From positions 3,410,001-3,474,000 of the forward strand of contig CP191518.1 in NCBI GenBank assembly GCA_050516505.1: a stretch of DNA of 64,000 bases, written 5' to 3'. Under the pieces are notes generated by a model that was given only the letters and a program-made list of their open reading frames with translations, was not told the origin of the DNA and did not search any database. Position 1 is the stretch's first letter, and every line of letters begins with the position of its first letter. A program made the translations under genes and the position numbers. The stretch comes from Scandinavium ludwigii_A (GTDB lineage: Bacteria; Pseudomonadota; Gammaproteobacteria; Enterobacterales; Enterobacteriaceae). Positions 53,364-63,024 of this stretch are shown here, piece after piece.

Positions 53364-54427
53364 AGCAGGTTTGCGTTCTCGGCAACGGTCAGTTAGGCCG
53401 CATGCTGCGCCAGGCCGGTGAACCGCTGGGGATCGACGTCTGGCCGGTTGGCCTCGAAGCCGATCCGGAAGCTGTGCCGTTTCAGCAAAGCGTCATCACT
53501 GCTGAAATTGAGCGTTGGCCGGAAACGGCGTTAACCCGTGAATTGGCGCGTCATCCGGCGTTCGTTAACCGTGATGTATTTCCGATAATCGCCGACCGGT
53601 TGACGCAAAAACAGCTGTTCGACAAACTGAGTCTCGCCACCGCCCCGTGGCAGCTGCTGGCGGAAAAAGCCGACTGGCCCGGCGTGTTCGAGAGTCTCGG
53701 CGAACTGGCCATCGTTAAACGCCGCACTGGCGGCTACGACGGACGCGGCCAGTGGCGCTTGCGCCCTCACGAAACCGCACAGCTGCCGGATGACTGCTAT
53801 GGCGAATGCATCGTTGAGCAAGGCATCCATTTCAGCGGTGAAGTGTCGCTGGTCGGCGCCAGGGCGCACGACGGCACCACGGTGTTCTATCCGCTGACCC
53901 ATAACCTGCATCAGGACGGTATTCTGCGTGTCAGCGTCGCCTTCCCGCAGGCCAATGCCGAGCAACAGGCGCAGGCCGAAAGCATGCTCACGTCGATCAT
54001 GAATGCGCTGAACTACGTCGGCGTGATGGCGATGGAATGCTTCATCACCCCTGCCGGGCTACTGATTAACGAGCTGGCCCCACGCGTGCACAACAGCGGG
54101 CACTGGACGCAAAACGGGGCGTCGATCAGCCAGTTCGAGCTGCATCTGCGCGCCATCACTCAGCTGCCGTTGCCTCCACCGGTCATCAACAGCCCGTCAG
54201 TGATGGTCAATCTGATTGGTACTGACCTGAACACGGACTGGCTCAAGCTGCCACTCGTGCATCTTCACTGGTACGCAAAAGAAGTGCGTGCGGGCCGGAA
54301 GGTCGGCCATCTGAACCTCAACGACAGCGATACCGACCGTTTAAGTGCGACACTCGAAGCGTTGGTTCCGCTGCTGCCGCCGGAATATGCCAGCGGAATG
54401 ACTTGGGCACAGTCAAAATTGATTTAA
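53360..54427 (+). CDS. purK: N5-carboxyaminoimidazole ribonucleotide synthase
   Basis: ATP-grasp enzyme that makes N5-CAIR from AIR, bicarbonate and ATP. The 355 residues show the start VCVLGNGQLGRMLRQAGEPL, the ATP-binding RRTGGYDGRGQW and the metal-binding INELAPRVHNSGHWT. In operon with purE under the PUR box. Confidence 0.97.
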   Translation: MKQVCVLGNGQLGRMLRQAGEPLGIDVWPVGLEADPEAVPFQQSVITAEIERWPETALTRELARHPAFVNRDVFPIIADRLTQKQLFDKLSLATAPWQLLAEKADWPGVFESLGELAIVKRRTGGYDGRGQWRLRPHETAQLPDDCYGECIVEQGIHFSGEVSLVGARAHDGTTVFYPLTHNLHQDGILRVSVAFPQANAEQQAQAESMLTSIMNALNYVGVMAMECFITPAGLLINELAPRVHNSGHWTQNGASISQFELHLRAITQLPLPPPVINSPSVMVNLIGTDLNTDWLKLPLVHLHWYAKEVRAGRKVGHLNLNDSDTDRLSATLEALVPLLPPEYASGMTWAQSKLI

Positions 54428-54516
54428 GCTATTTGGCCGGAGATTGATCTTCACCTTCCCCGGCCTCGCCTCTCCCGCGTAGAATCCCCCCATGCTTTTC
54501 CAATAAGGATTTATCC

Positions 54517-55587
54517 ATGAATAATGGGACCGATTTCCGCGCCATTTTACGGGCCGGAACGCCCATCATCGACGTACGCGCCCCGGTAGAATTTCAACAG
54601 GGGGCGGTGTCTGCGGGCATAAACCTTCCGCTGATGAATGACGATGAACGCGCCGCCGTAGGTACCTGCTACAAACGCCACGGGGCAGATGCTGCGCTGA
54701 AACTCGGCCACACCCTGGTCGCCGGTGAAAAACGCCAACAACGTTTAGACGCCTGGCTCGAAGCGATTCGCCGTCACCCTGCGGCCCTGCTGTGCTGTGC
54801 CCGCGGTGGTCAACGCTCACATATCACTCAGCAGTGGCTGCACGAAGCAGGCGTGGATGTGCCGCTGATCGTCGGCGGCTACAAATCCTTGCGTCAGACC
54901 GCCATTAACGTGACCGCAGAATACGTCGAGCGGTCGATGGTGCTGATCGGCGGCTGCACCGGTAACGGGAAAACCCAACTGGTACAGACGCAGGCTTCAG
55001 GCGTCGATCTCGAAGGACTCGCCCATCACCGCGGCTCGTCGTTTGGTCGCACGCTACAGCCGCAGCTTTCACAGGCCAGTTTTGAAAATGCACTGGCCAT
55101 TGCGCTGTTGCAAAAAGACGCGACACGTTGGGTTATCGAAGACGAAGGCCACATGATCGGGGCCAACCATTTGCCGGAATGCCTGCGAGATCGGATGGCG
55201 CAGTCATCCATTGCGGTGGTGGAAGATCCGTTTGAGGTACGACTGGAGCGCCTGCGGGATGAGTATTTTACCGGCATGCACCATGATTTTTTACAGGCGT
55301 TCGGCGAAGAACAAGGCTGGCAGGAATACAGCGACTATCTGCATCAGGGTCTGTTCGCCATCCGCCGCCGTTTGGGGTTACAGCGTTTTGCCGAACTGAC
55401 GGCAAGCCTCGACGAAGCCCTGCTCCAGCAGCAGCGCGGCGCGTCGACCGAGGTGCATTTCAGCTGGCTTAGGCCGTTGTTAGTGGAATATTACGATCCG
55501 ATGTATCGCTATCAGCTCAGTAAAAAAGCCGACAAGATTGTGTTTCGCGGTACGTATCAGGATGTTGGCGCCTGGCTGGCGCGCTAA
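54517..55587 (+). CDS. selU: tRNA 2-selenouridine synthase SelU (MnmH)
   Basis: Replaces sulphur by selenium in wobble 2-thiouridine of tRNAs, via geranylated intermediates. The 356 residues have an N-terminal rhodanese domain with the active cysteine in LLCCARGGQRS and a C-terminal P-loop domain (GCTGNGKT). The start has the ribosome site aaggat. It stands alone between purK and the REP-like repeat. Confidence 0.95.
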   Translation: MNNGTDFRAILRAGTPIIDVRAPVEFQQGAVSAGINLPLMNDDERAAVGTCYKRHGADAALKLGHTLVAGEKRQQRLDAWLEAIRRHPAALLCCARGGQRSHITQQWLHEAGVDVPLIVGGYKSLRQTAINVTAEYVERSMVLIGGCTGNGKTQLVQTQASGVDLEGLAHHRGSSFGRTLQPQLSQASFENALAIALLQKDATRWVIEDEGHMIGANHLPECLRDRMAQSSIAVVEDPFEVRLERLRDEYFTGMHHDFLQAFGEEQGWQEYSDYLHQGLFAIRRRLGLQRFAELTASLDEALLQQQRGASTEVHFSWLRPLLVEYYDPMYRYQLSKKADKIVFRGTYQDVGAWLAR

Positions 55588-55592
55588 AAGCT

Positions 55593-55655
55593 ATTGCCTG
55601 GTGAGGCGACGCTTACCAGGCCTACAAAACCTGTAGGCCCGGCAGGCGGAGCTAC
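55593..55655. repeat. REP/BIME-like repeat between selU and ybbP
   Basis: An imperfect palindrome TTGCCTGGTGAGGCGACGCT..ACCAGGCCTAC is followed by an inverted half (GTAGGCCCGGCAGGCGGAGC), the layout of a two-part REP/BIME between convergent genes. It overlaps the last bases of ybbP. Confidence 0.8.
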
Positions 55656-58066
55656 ACGCTGAACTGACGGAACAACGCTTTGCCTTTTAATAAGCGTAAA
55701 CCTAACCAGCCACCGCACAGTGACAGTAACACGCCACCGCACACTGGCAGCGTGACCCACAGTCGCCAGTCAGGCTCCCAAGGAAAATCAAAGACTTTCG
55801 TCTGCAATACCGCCAGCGCCGTTTCTGCGCCAATGGCCGCCACCAGTCCAGAAACCAGCCCCAGCAAGGCAAACTCCGCCCACAGCGTGGTACGCAGCAG
55901 CGATTTCCCGGCGCCGAGTGTGCGCCAGACCACCAGCTCCTGGTGACGCTGTCGCATCCCTACTTGAACCTGCGCTAACAACAGCAGCACGCCACAGGCG
56001 GTCACCAGCACCACCATCACTTCCAGCGCCCGACTCACCTGTTCCAGCACCTGCCCAACCTGTTTGAGGATCGCGCCGATGTCCAGCAGGCTGACGGTCG
56101 GGAATTCACGATTCAGCTGAGTCAGTAGCGCATTGCCGTTGTCCCAGCGGAAACTGGTGAGCCAGCTTTGCGGCTGCCCATCCAACGCCCCCGGCGGGAA
56201 GATAAAGAAGAAGTTTGGCCGCAGGCTTTCCCAGTCCACTTTGCGCAGGCTGGTCACTTTCGCGCTGAACGCCTGGGTATCGCCGGTGAAGGTCACGCTG
56301 TCGCCAAGCCCAATATTCAGGCGCTTCGCCAGGCCTTCTTCAATCGACACTTCGCCCGCTTTCGGCGGCCAGTTGCCGTCGGTCACCGCATTATGTTCCA
56401 GCGGCTGGCTTTGCCAGGTCAGGTTCAGCTCACGGTTGAGCGCTTCGTCTTTATTACCGTCGGTCGGCTGGCCGTTGATGTCCGTCAAACGCGCACGTAC
56501 GATCGGGTAGAACGCCGATGGGATCACCTGATGCTCAGCCAAAAACTCTTTCATCGGCCCAACCTGCTCTGGTGCAATGTTGATCAGGAAATAGTTCGGG
56601 CTTTCCGGCGGAAGCTGCTGCTGCCAACGATCGAGCAAATCGCCGCGAAGCACCAACAATAACGCCAGCAGCATGAAGGAGAGCGAAAACGCCGCCAGTT
56701 GGCTGAGCGTGGACCATGGCTGACGCAGCAGACGGCTTACCGCCAGACGCAGCGCCAGTGATTTCAACGTTACACGTCGAAGCACGTTCAGCAACAACCA
56801 GCCGACCAGCCCACAGAGCACCGCCAGCACGACCGCGCCCGCCAGCACCGACCACAGCAGCATTGAGCCACCCATCAGCCACGCCAACAGCAGCACGACG
56901 ATAATCGTGATCGCCGGAATGTAGAATTTCAACGGCCAGACGTTCGCCACTGCATCACGGCGTAATACGCGCAGCGGCTGAGTCGCCAGCAGCAAGCGCC
57001 ACGGACGCATTCCCACCAGCAGCGAAATCACCCCCATCGCGCCGATGGCCCATACCCACGGCCACAGGCTGGCTGGCGGCAACGCTGCGGGTAGCACAGG
57101 TTTGAGCAGCACCATTAGCACGCTTTCAAACAGTTTCCCCATCACGCCGCCGGTGACCAGCGACAACAGCAGGAGCATCGCCCACTGGCCGAGAATCAAC
57201 TTACGCAACTGCGCCCGCCCTGCCCCCAACGTTTTAAGCACCGCCACCCGATCGTAACGGCTACGGCAATAATGCCCCATCGCCACTGCCACCGCGGCAA
57301 CCGCCAGCAATAGCGTCAGCAGGGCAGACAGCAGTAAAAACTGCTGCGAGCGTTCAAGAGATTTGCCGAGCGCGCCTTCATCCTGTTCGAGGCCAATCCA
57401 GCGCTGATCGGGCTTCAGCTGCGGCAACAGCCATTTCTCGTAGGCAGCAATTTGCTGCGGCGTGCCGCCAAATTTGTAGCGCCAGCTGACGCGACTTCCC
57501 GGCTGCACGGCCCCGGTTTTCGCCACGTCGGCAGTGTTCATCATCAGACGTGGTGCCATTTGGAAAGGGTTGAAACCGGAATCAGGCTCTTGCACCACCT
57601 CCCCGGCAATGCGCAGTGTCGCATCGCCCACGTCGATGGTATCGCCGGTTTTCAGGTTCAGCAGCGCCATCAGCCGGGGGGCCAACAGCACGCTTCCCGC
57701 CTGTGGTTTAAGGCCCGGTGGCGAGGTTTCCAGTGCGCCATACATCGGATAGACATCATCCACCGCTTTCACACTCGCCAGCTGCGGGGTGTCGCCCGCG
57801 AAGGTCATGGTGGCAAAGCTGAGCTGTTCACCCACCTTCAGTCCCATTTCGCGGGCTTTTTTCAGCCATTCCTCTGGCGCGGCACGCGCGGTGCGCAGCG
57901 TTCTGTCGCCCGCCATAAATTCACGGCTCTGTTGGCTCAGCCCTTTGTCCATGCGGTCGCTGATGTTGCCGAGCGCCAGCACGCAGGCCACCGCCAGGCT
58001 CAACGCCAGCCAGACTATCAGCAGCGACGGCGAGCGCCATTCACGCCAGAACCAGCGGGCAATCAT
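55652..58066 (-). CDS. ybbP: ABC transporter permease YbbP
   Basis: Large inner-membrane subunit of the MacB/FtsX-type family, partner of the ATPase YbbA. The start at 58066 (MIARWFWREWRSPSLL) gives 804 residues, the E. coli length. It has an N-terminal helix, a large periplasmic region, and two clusters of helices (LLALLLVLRGDL; VVLVTACGVLLLLAQVQVGM). The substrate is uncertain. The start overlaps the ybbA stop by 4 bases. Confidence 0.94.
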   Translation of the reverse strand: MIARWFWREWRSPSLLIVWLALSLAVACVLALGNISDRMDKGLSQQSREFMAGDRTLRTARAAPEEWLKKAREMGLKVGEQLSFATMTFAGDTPQLASVKAVDDVYPMYGALETSPPGLKPQAGSVLLAPRLMALLNLKTGDTIDVGDATLRIAGEVVQEPDSGFNPFQMAPRLMMNTADVAKTGAVQPGSRVSWRYKFGGTPQQIAAYEKWLLPQLKPDQRWIGLEQDEGALGKSLERSQQFLLLSALLTLLLAVAAVAVAMGHYCRSRYDRVAVLKTLGAGRAQLRKLILGQWAMLLLLSLVTGGVMGKLFESVLMVLLKPVLPAALPPASLWPWVWAIGAMGVISLLVGMRPWRLLLATQPLRVLRRDAVANVWPLKFYIPAITIIVVLLLAWLMGGSMLLWSVLAGAVVLAVLCGLVGWLLLNVLRRVTLKSLALRLAVSRLLRQPWSTLSQLAAFSLSFMLLALLLVLRGDLLDRWQQQLPPESPNYFLINIAPEQVGPMKEFLAEHQVIPSAFYPIVRARLTDINGQPTDGNKDEALNRELNLTWQSQPLEHNAVTDGNWPPKAGEVSIEEGLAKRLNIGLGDSVTFTGDTQAFSAKVTSLRKVDWESLRPNFFFIFPPGALDGQPQSWLTSFRWDNGNALLTQLNREFPTVSLLDIGAILKQVGQVLEQVSRALEVMVVLVTACGVLLLLAQVQVGMRQRHQELVVWRTLGAGKSLLRTTLWAEFALLGLVSGLVAAIGAETALAVLQTKVFDFPWEPDWRLWVTLPVCGGVLLSLCGGWLGLRLLKGKALFRQFSV

Positions 58067-58749
58067 GACTCCTCCTGCAATTGCCCGTTCACCAGCCGCA
58101 AGCGTCGATCGCAACGCGCGGCCAGCGCCGGATCGTGCGTGACTAATACCAGGGTAGTGCCGTGCTCCTGGTTAAGCGAAAACAGCAAATCAGCGATCCG
58201 ATCGCCGGTTTGACGGTCAAGATTACCGGTGGGTTCATCGGCGAACAGCAAGTCAGGACGACCGTTAAACGCACGGGCCAGCGCCACACGCTGTTGTTCG
58301 CCGCCGGAAAGCTGCGCCGGAAGATGATGCAGACGTTTGCCGAGCCCTAATTGTTCCAACAGCGCTTTGGCGTGGCTGCGCCCCTGGCTGTCGGTCTCAC
58401 CGCGTAGCAGCGCCGGGAGTTCGACGTTTTCCAGCGCATTGAGCGTCGGGATCAGCATGAAAGACTGAAACACAAAACCAACGTGACGGGCGCGTAACGC
58501 CGCGCGCGCCTCTTCGTCCATTGCGTGCAGCGGTTGCCCAATCAGCTTCACTTCCCCGCAACTGCCGTCGTCCAGCCCGGCGAGGATCGCCAAGAGCGTC
58601 GACTTACCGGAACCGGATTCCCCCACCAGCGCAATGCTCTGGCCTCGTTTGACAACCAGCTCAACTCCGGTGAGGATGGATAGCTCCTGCTCCCCCTGAC
58701 CGACGGATTTCTTAAGATGATGAACTTCAAGTATGTTTTCCGCTGGCAT
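58063..58749 (-). CDS. ybbA: ABC transporter ATPase YbbA
   Basis: ATP-binding partner of YbbP. The 228 residues have Walker A (GESGSGKST), signature LSGGEQQRVALARAF and Walker B (LLFADEPTGNLD). Its first 33 bases overlap the divergent tesA start on the other strand, so the two promoters lie inside each other's coding region. Confidence 0.96.
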   Translation of the reverse strand: MPAENILEVHHLKKSVGQGEQELSILTGVELVVKRGQSIALVGESGSGKSTLLAILAGLDDGSCGEVKLIGQPLHAMDEEARAALRARHVGFVFQSFMLIPTLNALENVELPALLRGETDSQGRSHAKALLEQLGLGKRLHHLPAQLSGGEQQRVALARAFNGRPDLLFADEPTGNLDRQTGDRIADLLFSLNQEHGTTLVLVTHDPALAARCDRRLRLVNGQLQEES

Positions 58750-59343
58750 GTGCCGTTCCTGTTTCTTTTGCTGTTAACCTGCCGCGCCGCATTTGCCGAC
58801 ACGCTGTTAATTCTGGGTGACAGTCTGAGTGCCGGGTATCGCATGGCGGCAACTGCCGCATGGCCCGCGCTCCTTAATGAAAAGTGGCAGCCGAAGACCG
58901 AGGTTGTCAACGCCAGTATCAGCGGTGACACGTCGCAGCAGGGGCTGGCACGCCTGCCCGCGCTGCTCAAGCAGCACCAGCCGCGCTGGGTATTGGTCGA
59001 ACTGGGCGGTAACGATGGCCTGCGCGGGTTTCAGCCTCAACAAACCGAGCAAACCCTACGGACGGTTATCAAACAGATTAAAGCCGCCAACGCCGAACCG
59101 CTGTTGATGCAAATTCGTCTGCCTGCGAACTATGGCCGTCGGTATAATGAGGCCTTCAGCGCGATGTATCCGCAGCTTGCCAAAGAGTTCGATATTCCTC
59201 TGCTGCCATTCTTTATGGAAGAGGTCTATCTGAAACCGCAATGGATGCAGGATGATGGTATTCACCCCAATCGTGACGCGCAGCCGTTTATAGCGGACTG
59301 GATGGCGACACGCCTGGCTCCCTTAGTTAAACACGACTCCTGA
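58717..59343 (+). CDS. tesA: multifunctional acyl-CoA thioesterase I / lysophospholipase TesA
   Basis: Periplasmic SGNH hydrolase. The 208 residues have a signal peptide (VPFLFLLLLTCRAAFA), block I with catalytic Ser (LILGDSLSAGYRM), block III (LGGNDGLRG) and block V with Asp and His (DDGIHPN). The E. coli orthologue is the same length. It overlaps ybbA by 33 bases head to head. Confidence 0.97.
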   Translation: MMNFKYVFRWHVPFLFLLLLTCRAAFADTLLILGDSLSAGYRMAATAAWPALLNEKWQPKTEVVNASISGDTSQQGLARLPALLKQHQPRWVLVELGGNDGLRGFQPQQTEQTLRTVIKQIKAANAEPLLMQIRLPANYGRRYNEAFSAMYPQLAKEFDIPLLPFFMEEVYLKPQWMQDDGIHPNRDAQPFIADWMATRLAPLVKHDS

Positions 59344-59371
59344 ATATCAGGGGTTGTCTTCAGGTAAAGTT

Positions 59372-60142
59372 ATGCAAAAAACGGTCTTAATAACAGGATG
59401 TTCCAGCGGAATTGGGCTGGAGAGTGCGCTTGAGCTGAAACGCCAGGGCTTTCGCGTGCTGGCCGCTTGCCGCAAGCCGGAAGACGTCGCCCGCATGTCA
59501 GGCCTGGGACTGACGGGGATTGTCCTCGATTTGGATTCGCCCGAAAGCGTTGACCGCGCCGCCGACGACATTATCGTCCTCACCGAAAACCGCCTGTTTG
59601 GCATTTTTAATAACGCCGGTTTTGGCGTGTATGGTCCGTTGAACACGTTGAGCCGTACGCAGTTGGAACAGCAGTTTTCCACTAACTTCTTCGGCACACA
59701 TCAGCTGACCATGCGCTTGCTGCCCGCCATGGAGCCGCACGGCGAAGGCCGAATCGTGATGACGTCCTCGGTGATGGGCCTGATCTCCACGCCCGGCCGT
59801 GGAGCGTATGCCGCCAGTAAATATGCCCTGGAAGCCTGGTCCGACGCACTGCGCATGGAGCTGCGCCACAGCGGCATCAAAGTCAGCCTGATTGAACCCG
59901 GCCCGATCCGCACCCGCTTCACTGAAAACGTCAACCAGACCCAGGCCGATAAACCTGTCGAAAACCCGGGTATCGCCGCCCGTTTTACCCTCGGACCAGA
60001 GGCGGTGGTGGAAAAAGTGCGCCATGCTTTCACCAGCGAGAAACCAAAAATGCGCTATCCGGTGACCCTGGTGACCCACGCCGTCATGCTGCTCAAGCGC
60101 GTGTTGCCGGGCCGAATGATGGACAAAATTTTGCAGGGCTGA
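59372..60142 (+). CDS. ybbO: short-chain dehydrogenase YbbO
   Basis: NADP-dependent SDR oxidoreductase acting on aldehydes. The start at 59372 gives MQKTVLITGCSSGIGLESAL; a TTG at 59354 adds six residues. Rossmann motif TGCSSGIG, NNAGFG, and catalytic YAASK are all present, in 256 residues. Lies downstream of tesA. Confidence 0.93.
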   Translation: MQKTVLITGCSSGIGLESALELKRQGFRVLAACRKPEDVARMSGLGLTGIVLDLDSPESVDRAADDIIVLTENRLFGIFNNAGFGVYGPLNTLSRTQLEQQFSTNFFGTHQLTMRLLPAMEPHGEGRIVMTSSVMGLISTPGRGAYAASKYALEAWSDALRMELRHSGIKVSLIEPGPIRTRFTENVNQTQADKPVENPGIAARFTLGPEAVVEKVRHAFTSEKPKMRYPVTLVTHAVMLLKRVLPGRMMDKILQG

Positions 60143-60210
60143 GTTGAAGCACCGTCCTCCGCCCCCATCTCAATGAGATATCGACTCATATCGAATAAAG
60201 AGAATGACTT

Positions 60211-61065
60211 ATGTCTGCACAGTATATTGTTAACATTACCGAAGCTAACCTGCACCAGACCCTGGAGCAGTCCGCCACCGTTCCCGTCCTGTTCTACTTC
60301 TGGTCTCCGCGTAGCCAGCACTGCGAGCAGTTAACCCCGGTGCTGGAAAGCCTCGCGACCCAGTACAACGGTCAGTTCATTCTGGCGAAGCTCGACTGCG
60401 ACGCCGAGCAGATGATTGCCTCGCAGTTCGGCCTGCGCGCCATTCCGACTGTGTATCTGTTCCAGAACGGTCAGCCGGTTGACGGCTTCCAGGGGCCACA
60501 GCCGGAAGACGTTATCCGGACGCTGCTCGATAAATTCTTGCCGCGTGAAGAAGAGCTAAAAGCCCAGCAGGCGATGCTGTTGATGCAGGAAGGCAATCAC
60601 GCCGACGCGCTGCCGCTGCTGAAAGACGCATGGCAGCTGTCGAATCAGGACAGCCAGATTGGCCTGCTGCTGGCGGAAACGCAGATTGCATTGAACCGTT
60701 CGGAAGAGGCAGAAGCCACGCTGAAAACCGTGCCAATGCAAGATCAGGACACCCGCTATCAGGGCCTGGTTGCGCAAATTGAGCTGCTGAAACAAGCGGC
60801 TGACACCCCGGAAATCCAGCAGCTGCAACAGCAGGTGGCGGAGCATCCGGAAGATGCGGCCCTCGCGTCACAGCTGGCGCTGCAACTGCATCAGGTTGGG
60901 CGCAATGAAGAAGCGCTGGAACTGCTGTTCAGCCATCTGCGAAAAGACCTGGGCGCGGCGGATGGTCAGGCGCGTAAGATGCTGCAGGAAATCCTCGCGG
61001 CGCTCGGCACCGGCGATGCATTGGCGTCGAAATACCGCCGCCTGCTGTACTCCCTGCTGTACTGA
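60211..61065 (+). CDS. cnoX: chaperedoxin CnoX (YbbN)
   Basis: Thioredoxin-domain holdase with TPR repeats, protecting proteins from hypochlorous acid damage and passing them to chaperones. The 284 residues have a thioredoxin fold where the usual CGPC is SQHC (SPRSQHCEQL) and three to four TPR-like repeats after residue 115. As in E. coli CnoX, the altered motif means no standard thioredoxin activity. Confidence 0.94.
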   Translation: MSAQYIVNITEANLHQTLEQSATVPVLFYFWSPRSQHCEQLTPVLESLATQYNGQFILAKLDCDAEQMIASQFGLRAIPTVYLFQNGQPVDGFQGPQPEDVIRTLLDKFLPREEELKAQQAMLLMQEGNHADALPLLKDAWQLSNQDSQIGLLLAETQIALNRSEEAEATLKTVPMQDQDTRYQGLVAQIELLKQAADTPEIQQLQQQVAEHPEDAALASQLALQLHQVGRNEEALELLFSHLRKDLGAADGQARKMLQEILAALGTGDALASKYRRLLYSLLY

Positions 61066-61075
61066 TATTCCCTCT

Positions 61076-61106
61076 CCCCGGCGGCGTCCTGTCGCCGGGG
61101 TATTTT
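61076..61106 (+). terminator. terminator after cnoX
   Basis: Eight-bp stem CCCCGGCG/CGCCGGGG with a nine-base loop, followed by TATTTT, 10 bases after the cnoX stop. Confidence 0.85.
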
Positions 61107-61221
61107 GTACGCTTTCAGCACAGAAGAACGTTACCGCAGCCTACTGAATAAAAGTTATACTTCCTGTATCGACCCTGACATGTAAGTCCCAGGGTTTCTC
61201 AGTAAAAACAGGAGGTTTTGG

Positions 61222-62139
61222 ATGCTCATCTTTATTCCCGTATTGATCTTCGTCGCGCTGGTAATTGTGGGCGCAGGCGTCAAGATCGTTCCTCAGGGTT
61301 ACCAATGGACGGTCGAGCGCTTTGGGCGTTATACCAACACCCTAAATCCAGGCTTGAGTCTGGTGGTGCCATTTATGGACCGTATAGGCCGTAAAATCAA
61401 TATGATGGAACAGGTGCTGGACATTCCATCCCAGGAAGTTATCTCCAAGGATAACGCCAACGTTTCCATTGATGCGGTCTGTTTTATTCAGGTGATTGAT
61501 GCCCCAAAAGCGGCGTATGAAGTCAGCAACCTGGAACTGGCTATCATCAATCTGACGATGACTAACATCCGTACTGTGCTGGGCTCGATGGAGCTGGACG
61601 AAATGCTCTCTCAGCGTGACAACATCAATACCCGCCTGCTGCATATCGTCGATGAAGCCACCAATCCTTGGGGTATCAAAATCACCCGTATCGAAATTCG
61701 TGACGTGCGCCCACCGGCTGAACTTATCGACGCCATGAATGCGCAGATGAAAGCCGAACGTACCAAACGTGCCTACATCCTGGAAGCCGAAGGGATCCGC
61801 CAGGCGCAGATCGTCAAAGCCGAAGGTGAGAAGCAGTCGAAAATCCTTAAAGCGGAAGGTGAGCGTCAGTCAACGTTCCTGCAAGCGGAAGCGCGTGAGC
61901 GTTCAGCCGAAGCGGAAGCCCGCGCGACGCAAATGGTTTCCGAAGCCATTGCCGCCGGGGATATTCAGGCCGTGAATTACTTCATCGCGCAGAAATATAC
62001 CGATGCGCTGCAGCAGATTGGCTCAGCGAATAACAGTAAAGTGGTGATGATGCCGCTGGATGCGAGCAGTCTGATGGGCTCGATTGCCGGGATTGCTGAA
62101 CTGGTGAAAGACAGCGCCGGTGAGCGGAAAAAACCATGA
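61222..62139 (+). CDS. qmcA: SPFH-domain membrane protein QmcA
   Basis: Stomatin/prohibitin-like inner-membrane protein of 305 residues. N-terminal membrane helix (FIPVLIFVALVIVGAGVKIV), SPFH domain (VPQGYQWTVERFGRYTNTL; GIKITRIEIRDVRPP), and a C-terminal coiled-coil (AQIVKAEGEKQSKILKAEGE). It forms large cage-like assemblies and works with the NfeD protein YbbJ, whose gene overlaps by 4 bases. The start follows aggagg. Confidence 0.95.
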   Translation: MLIFIPVLIFVALVIVGAGVKIVPQGYQWTVERFGRYTNTLNPGLSLVVPFMDRIGRKINMMEQVLDIPSQEVISKDNANVSIDAVCFIQVIDAPKAAYEVSNLELAIINLTMTNIRTVLGSMELDEMLSQRDNINTRLLHIVDEATNPWGIKITRIEIRDVRPPAELIDAMNAQMKAERTKRAYILEAEGIRQAQIVKAEGEKQSKILKAEGERQSTFLQAEARERSAEAEARATQMVSEAIAAGDIQAVNYFIAQKYTDALQQIGSANNSKVVMMPLDASSLMGSIAGIAELVKDSAGERKKP

Positions 62140-62588
62140 TTGATGCCCTTCTCGTCCACCCGCACATTTTCTGGCTGAGCCTTGGCGGCCTATTGCTGGC
62201 GGCGGAAATGCTAGGCGGGAATGGCTATCTGCTGTGGAGCGGCGTGGCGGCGATTGTCACCGGCCTGTTGGTGTGGCTGCTGCCGTTTGGCTGGGAGTGG
62301 CAAGGGGGGGTGTTTGCAGTACTGACACTGCTCGCCGCCTGGCTGTGGTGGCGATGGCTGTCGAATCGTGTACGTCAGCAGCCCCGTGCCGACAGCCAGC
62401 TCAATCAGCGCGGCCAGCAACTGGTCGGTAAAATCTTCACGCTGGATACGGCGCTCATCAACGGCCGCGGTCATATGCGCGTCGGCGACAGCTCATGGCC
62501 GGTACTTGCCGAAGACGATCTTCCGGCAGGCACCCGCGTAGAAGTGTTCGCCGTCGAAGGTATTACCCTGAAGGTGCGCCCGCGCTAA
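62136..62588 (+). CDS. ybbJ: NfeD-like membrane protein YbbJ
   Basis: 150-residue partner of QmcA with two to three N-terminal membrane helices (LLAAEMLGGNGYLLWSGVAA; VFAVLTLLAAWLWWRW) and a C-terminal OB fold (GKIFTLDTALINGRGHMRVG). It overlaps qmcA by 4 bases and the convergent cueR by 4. Confidence 0.94.
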   Translation: MIDALLVHPHIFWLSLGGLLLAAEMLGGNGYLLWSGVAAIVTGLLVWLLPFGWEWQGGVFAVLTLLAAWLWWRWLSNRVRQQPRADSQLNQRGQQLVGKIFTLDTALINGRGHMRVGDSSWPVLAEDDLPAGTRVEVFAVEGITLKVRPR

Positions 62589-62992
62589 TTACGCTTTCGA
62601 TGACAGCAGCCGGACAGATTATCAATAATCGGGCAGTCGGCGCTGTCATCTCCTGGACAGGCATCCGCCAGCGCCAGCAACTGTTCCCGCATACTCTGCA
62701 ATTCCGTGATGTGCTTTTCGATATCGGCCACTTTCTGCAACGTCCTCGCCTTCACATCAGCGCTGTGACGCCCCGGATCGTTGAACAGATTCACCAGCTC
62801 GCCACACTCTTCCAGATTGAACCCCACCTGGCGCGCCTGACGCAGCAGCGTCAGCTCATCCAGATGTTTTTGCGTGTAGCTGCGGTAGCCGTTATCGCTG
62901 CGCAACGGCGGGGTGACCAGACCCTTCTCTTCGTAAAAACGAATTGCTTTGCTGGTTAAACCGGTTCTTTTCGCAACGTCGCTGATGTTCAC
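62585..62992 (-). CDS. cueR: copper-responsive MerR-family regulator CueR
   Basis: Cytoplasmic Cu(I) sensor that activates copA and cueO. The GTG at 62992 gives NISDVAKRTGLTSKAIRFYE and 135 residues, the E. coli length; a longer start at 63004 is not needed. The metal-binding loop is kept: ACPGDDSADCPI with the two cysteines. A C-terminal CCHRK follows. No copA is in the window. Confidence 0.96.
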   Translation of the reverse strand: MNISDVAKRTGLTSKAIRFYEEKGLVTPPLRSDNGYRSYTQKHLDELTLLRQARQVGFNLEECGELVNLFNDPGRHSADVKARTLQKVADIEKHITELQSMREQLLALADACPGDDSADCPIIDNLSGCCHRKRN

Positions 62993-63024
62993 GCCTGCCT
63001 CCACTCATATGTTGTGGGAATAGC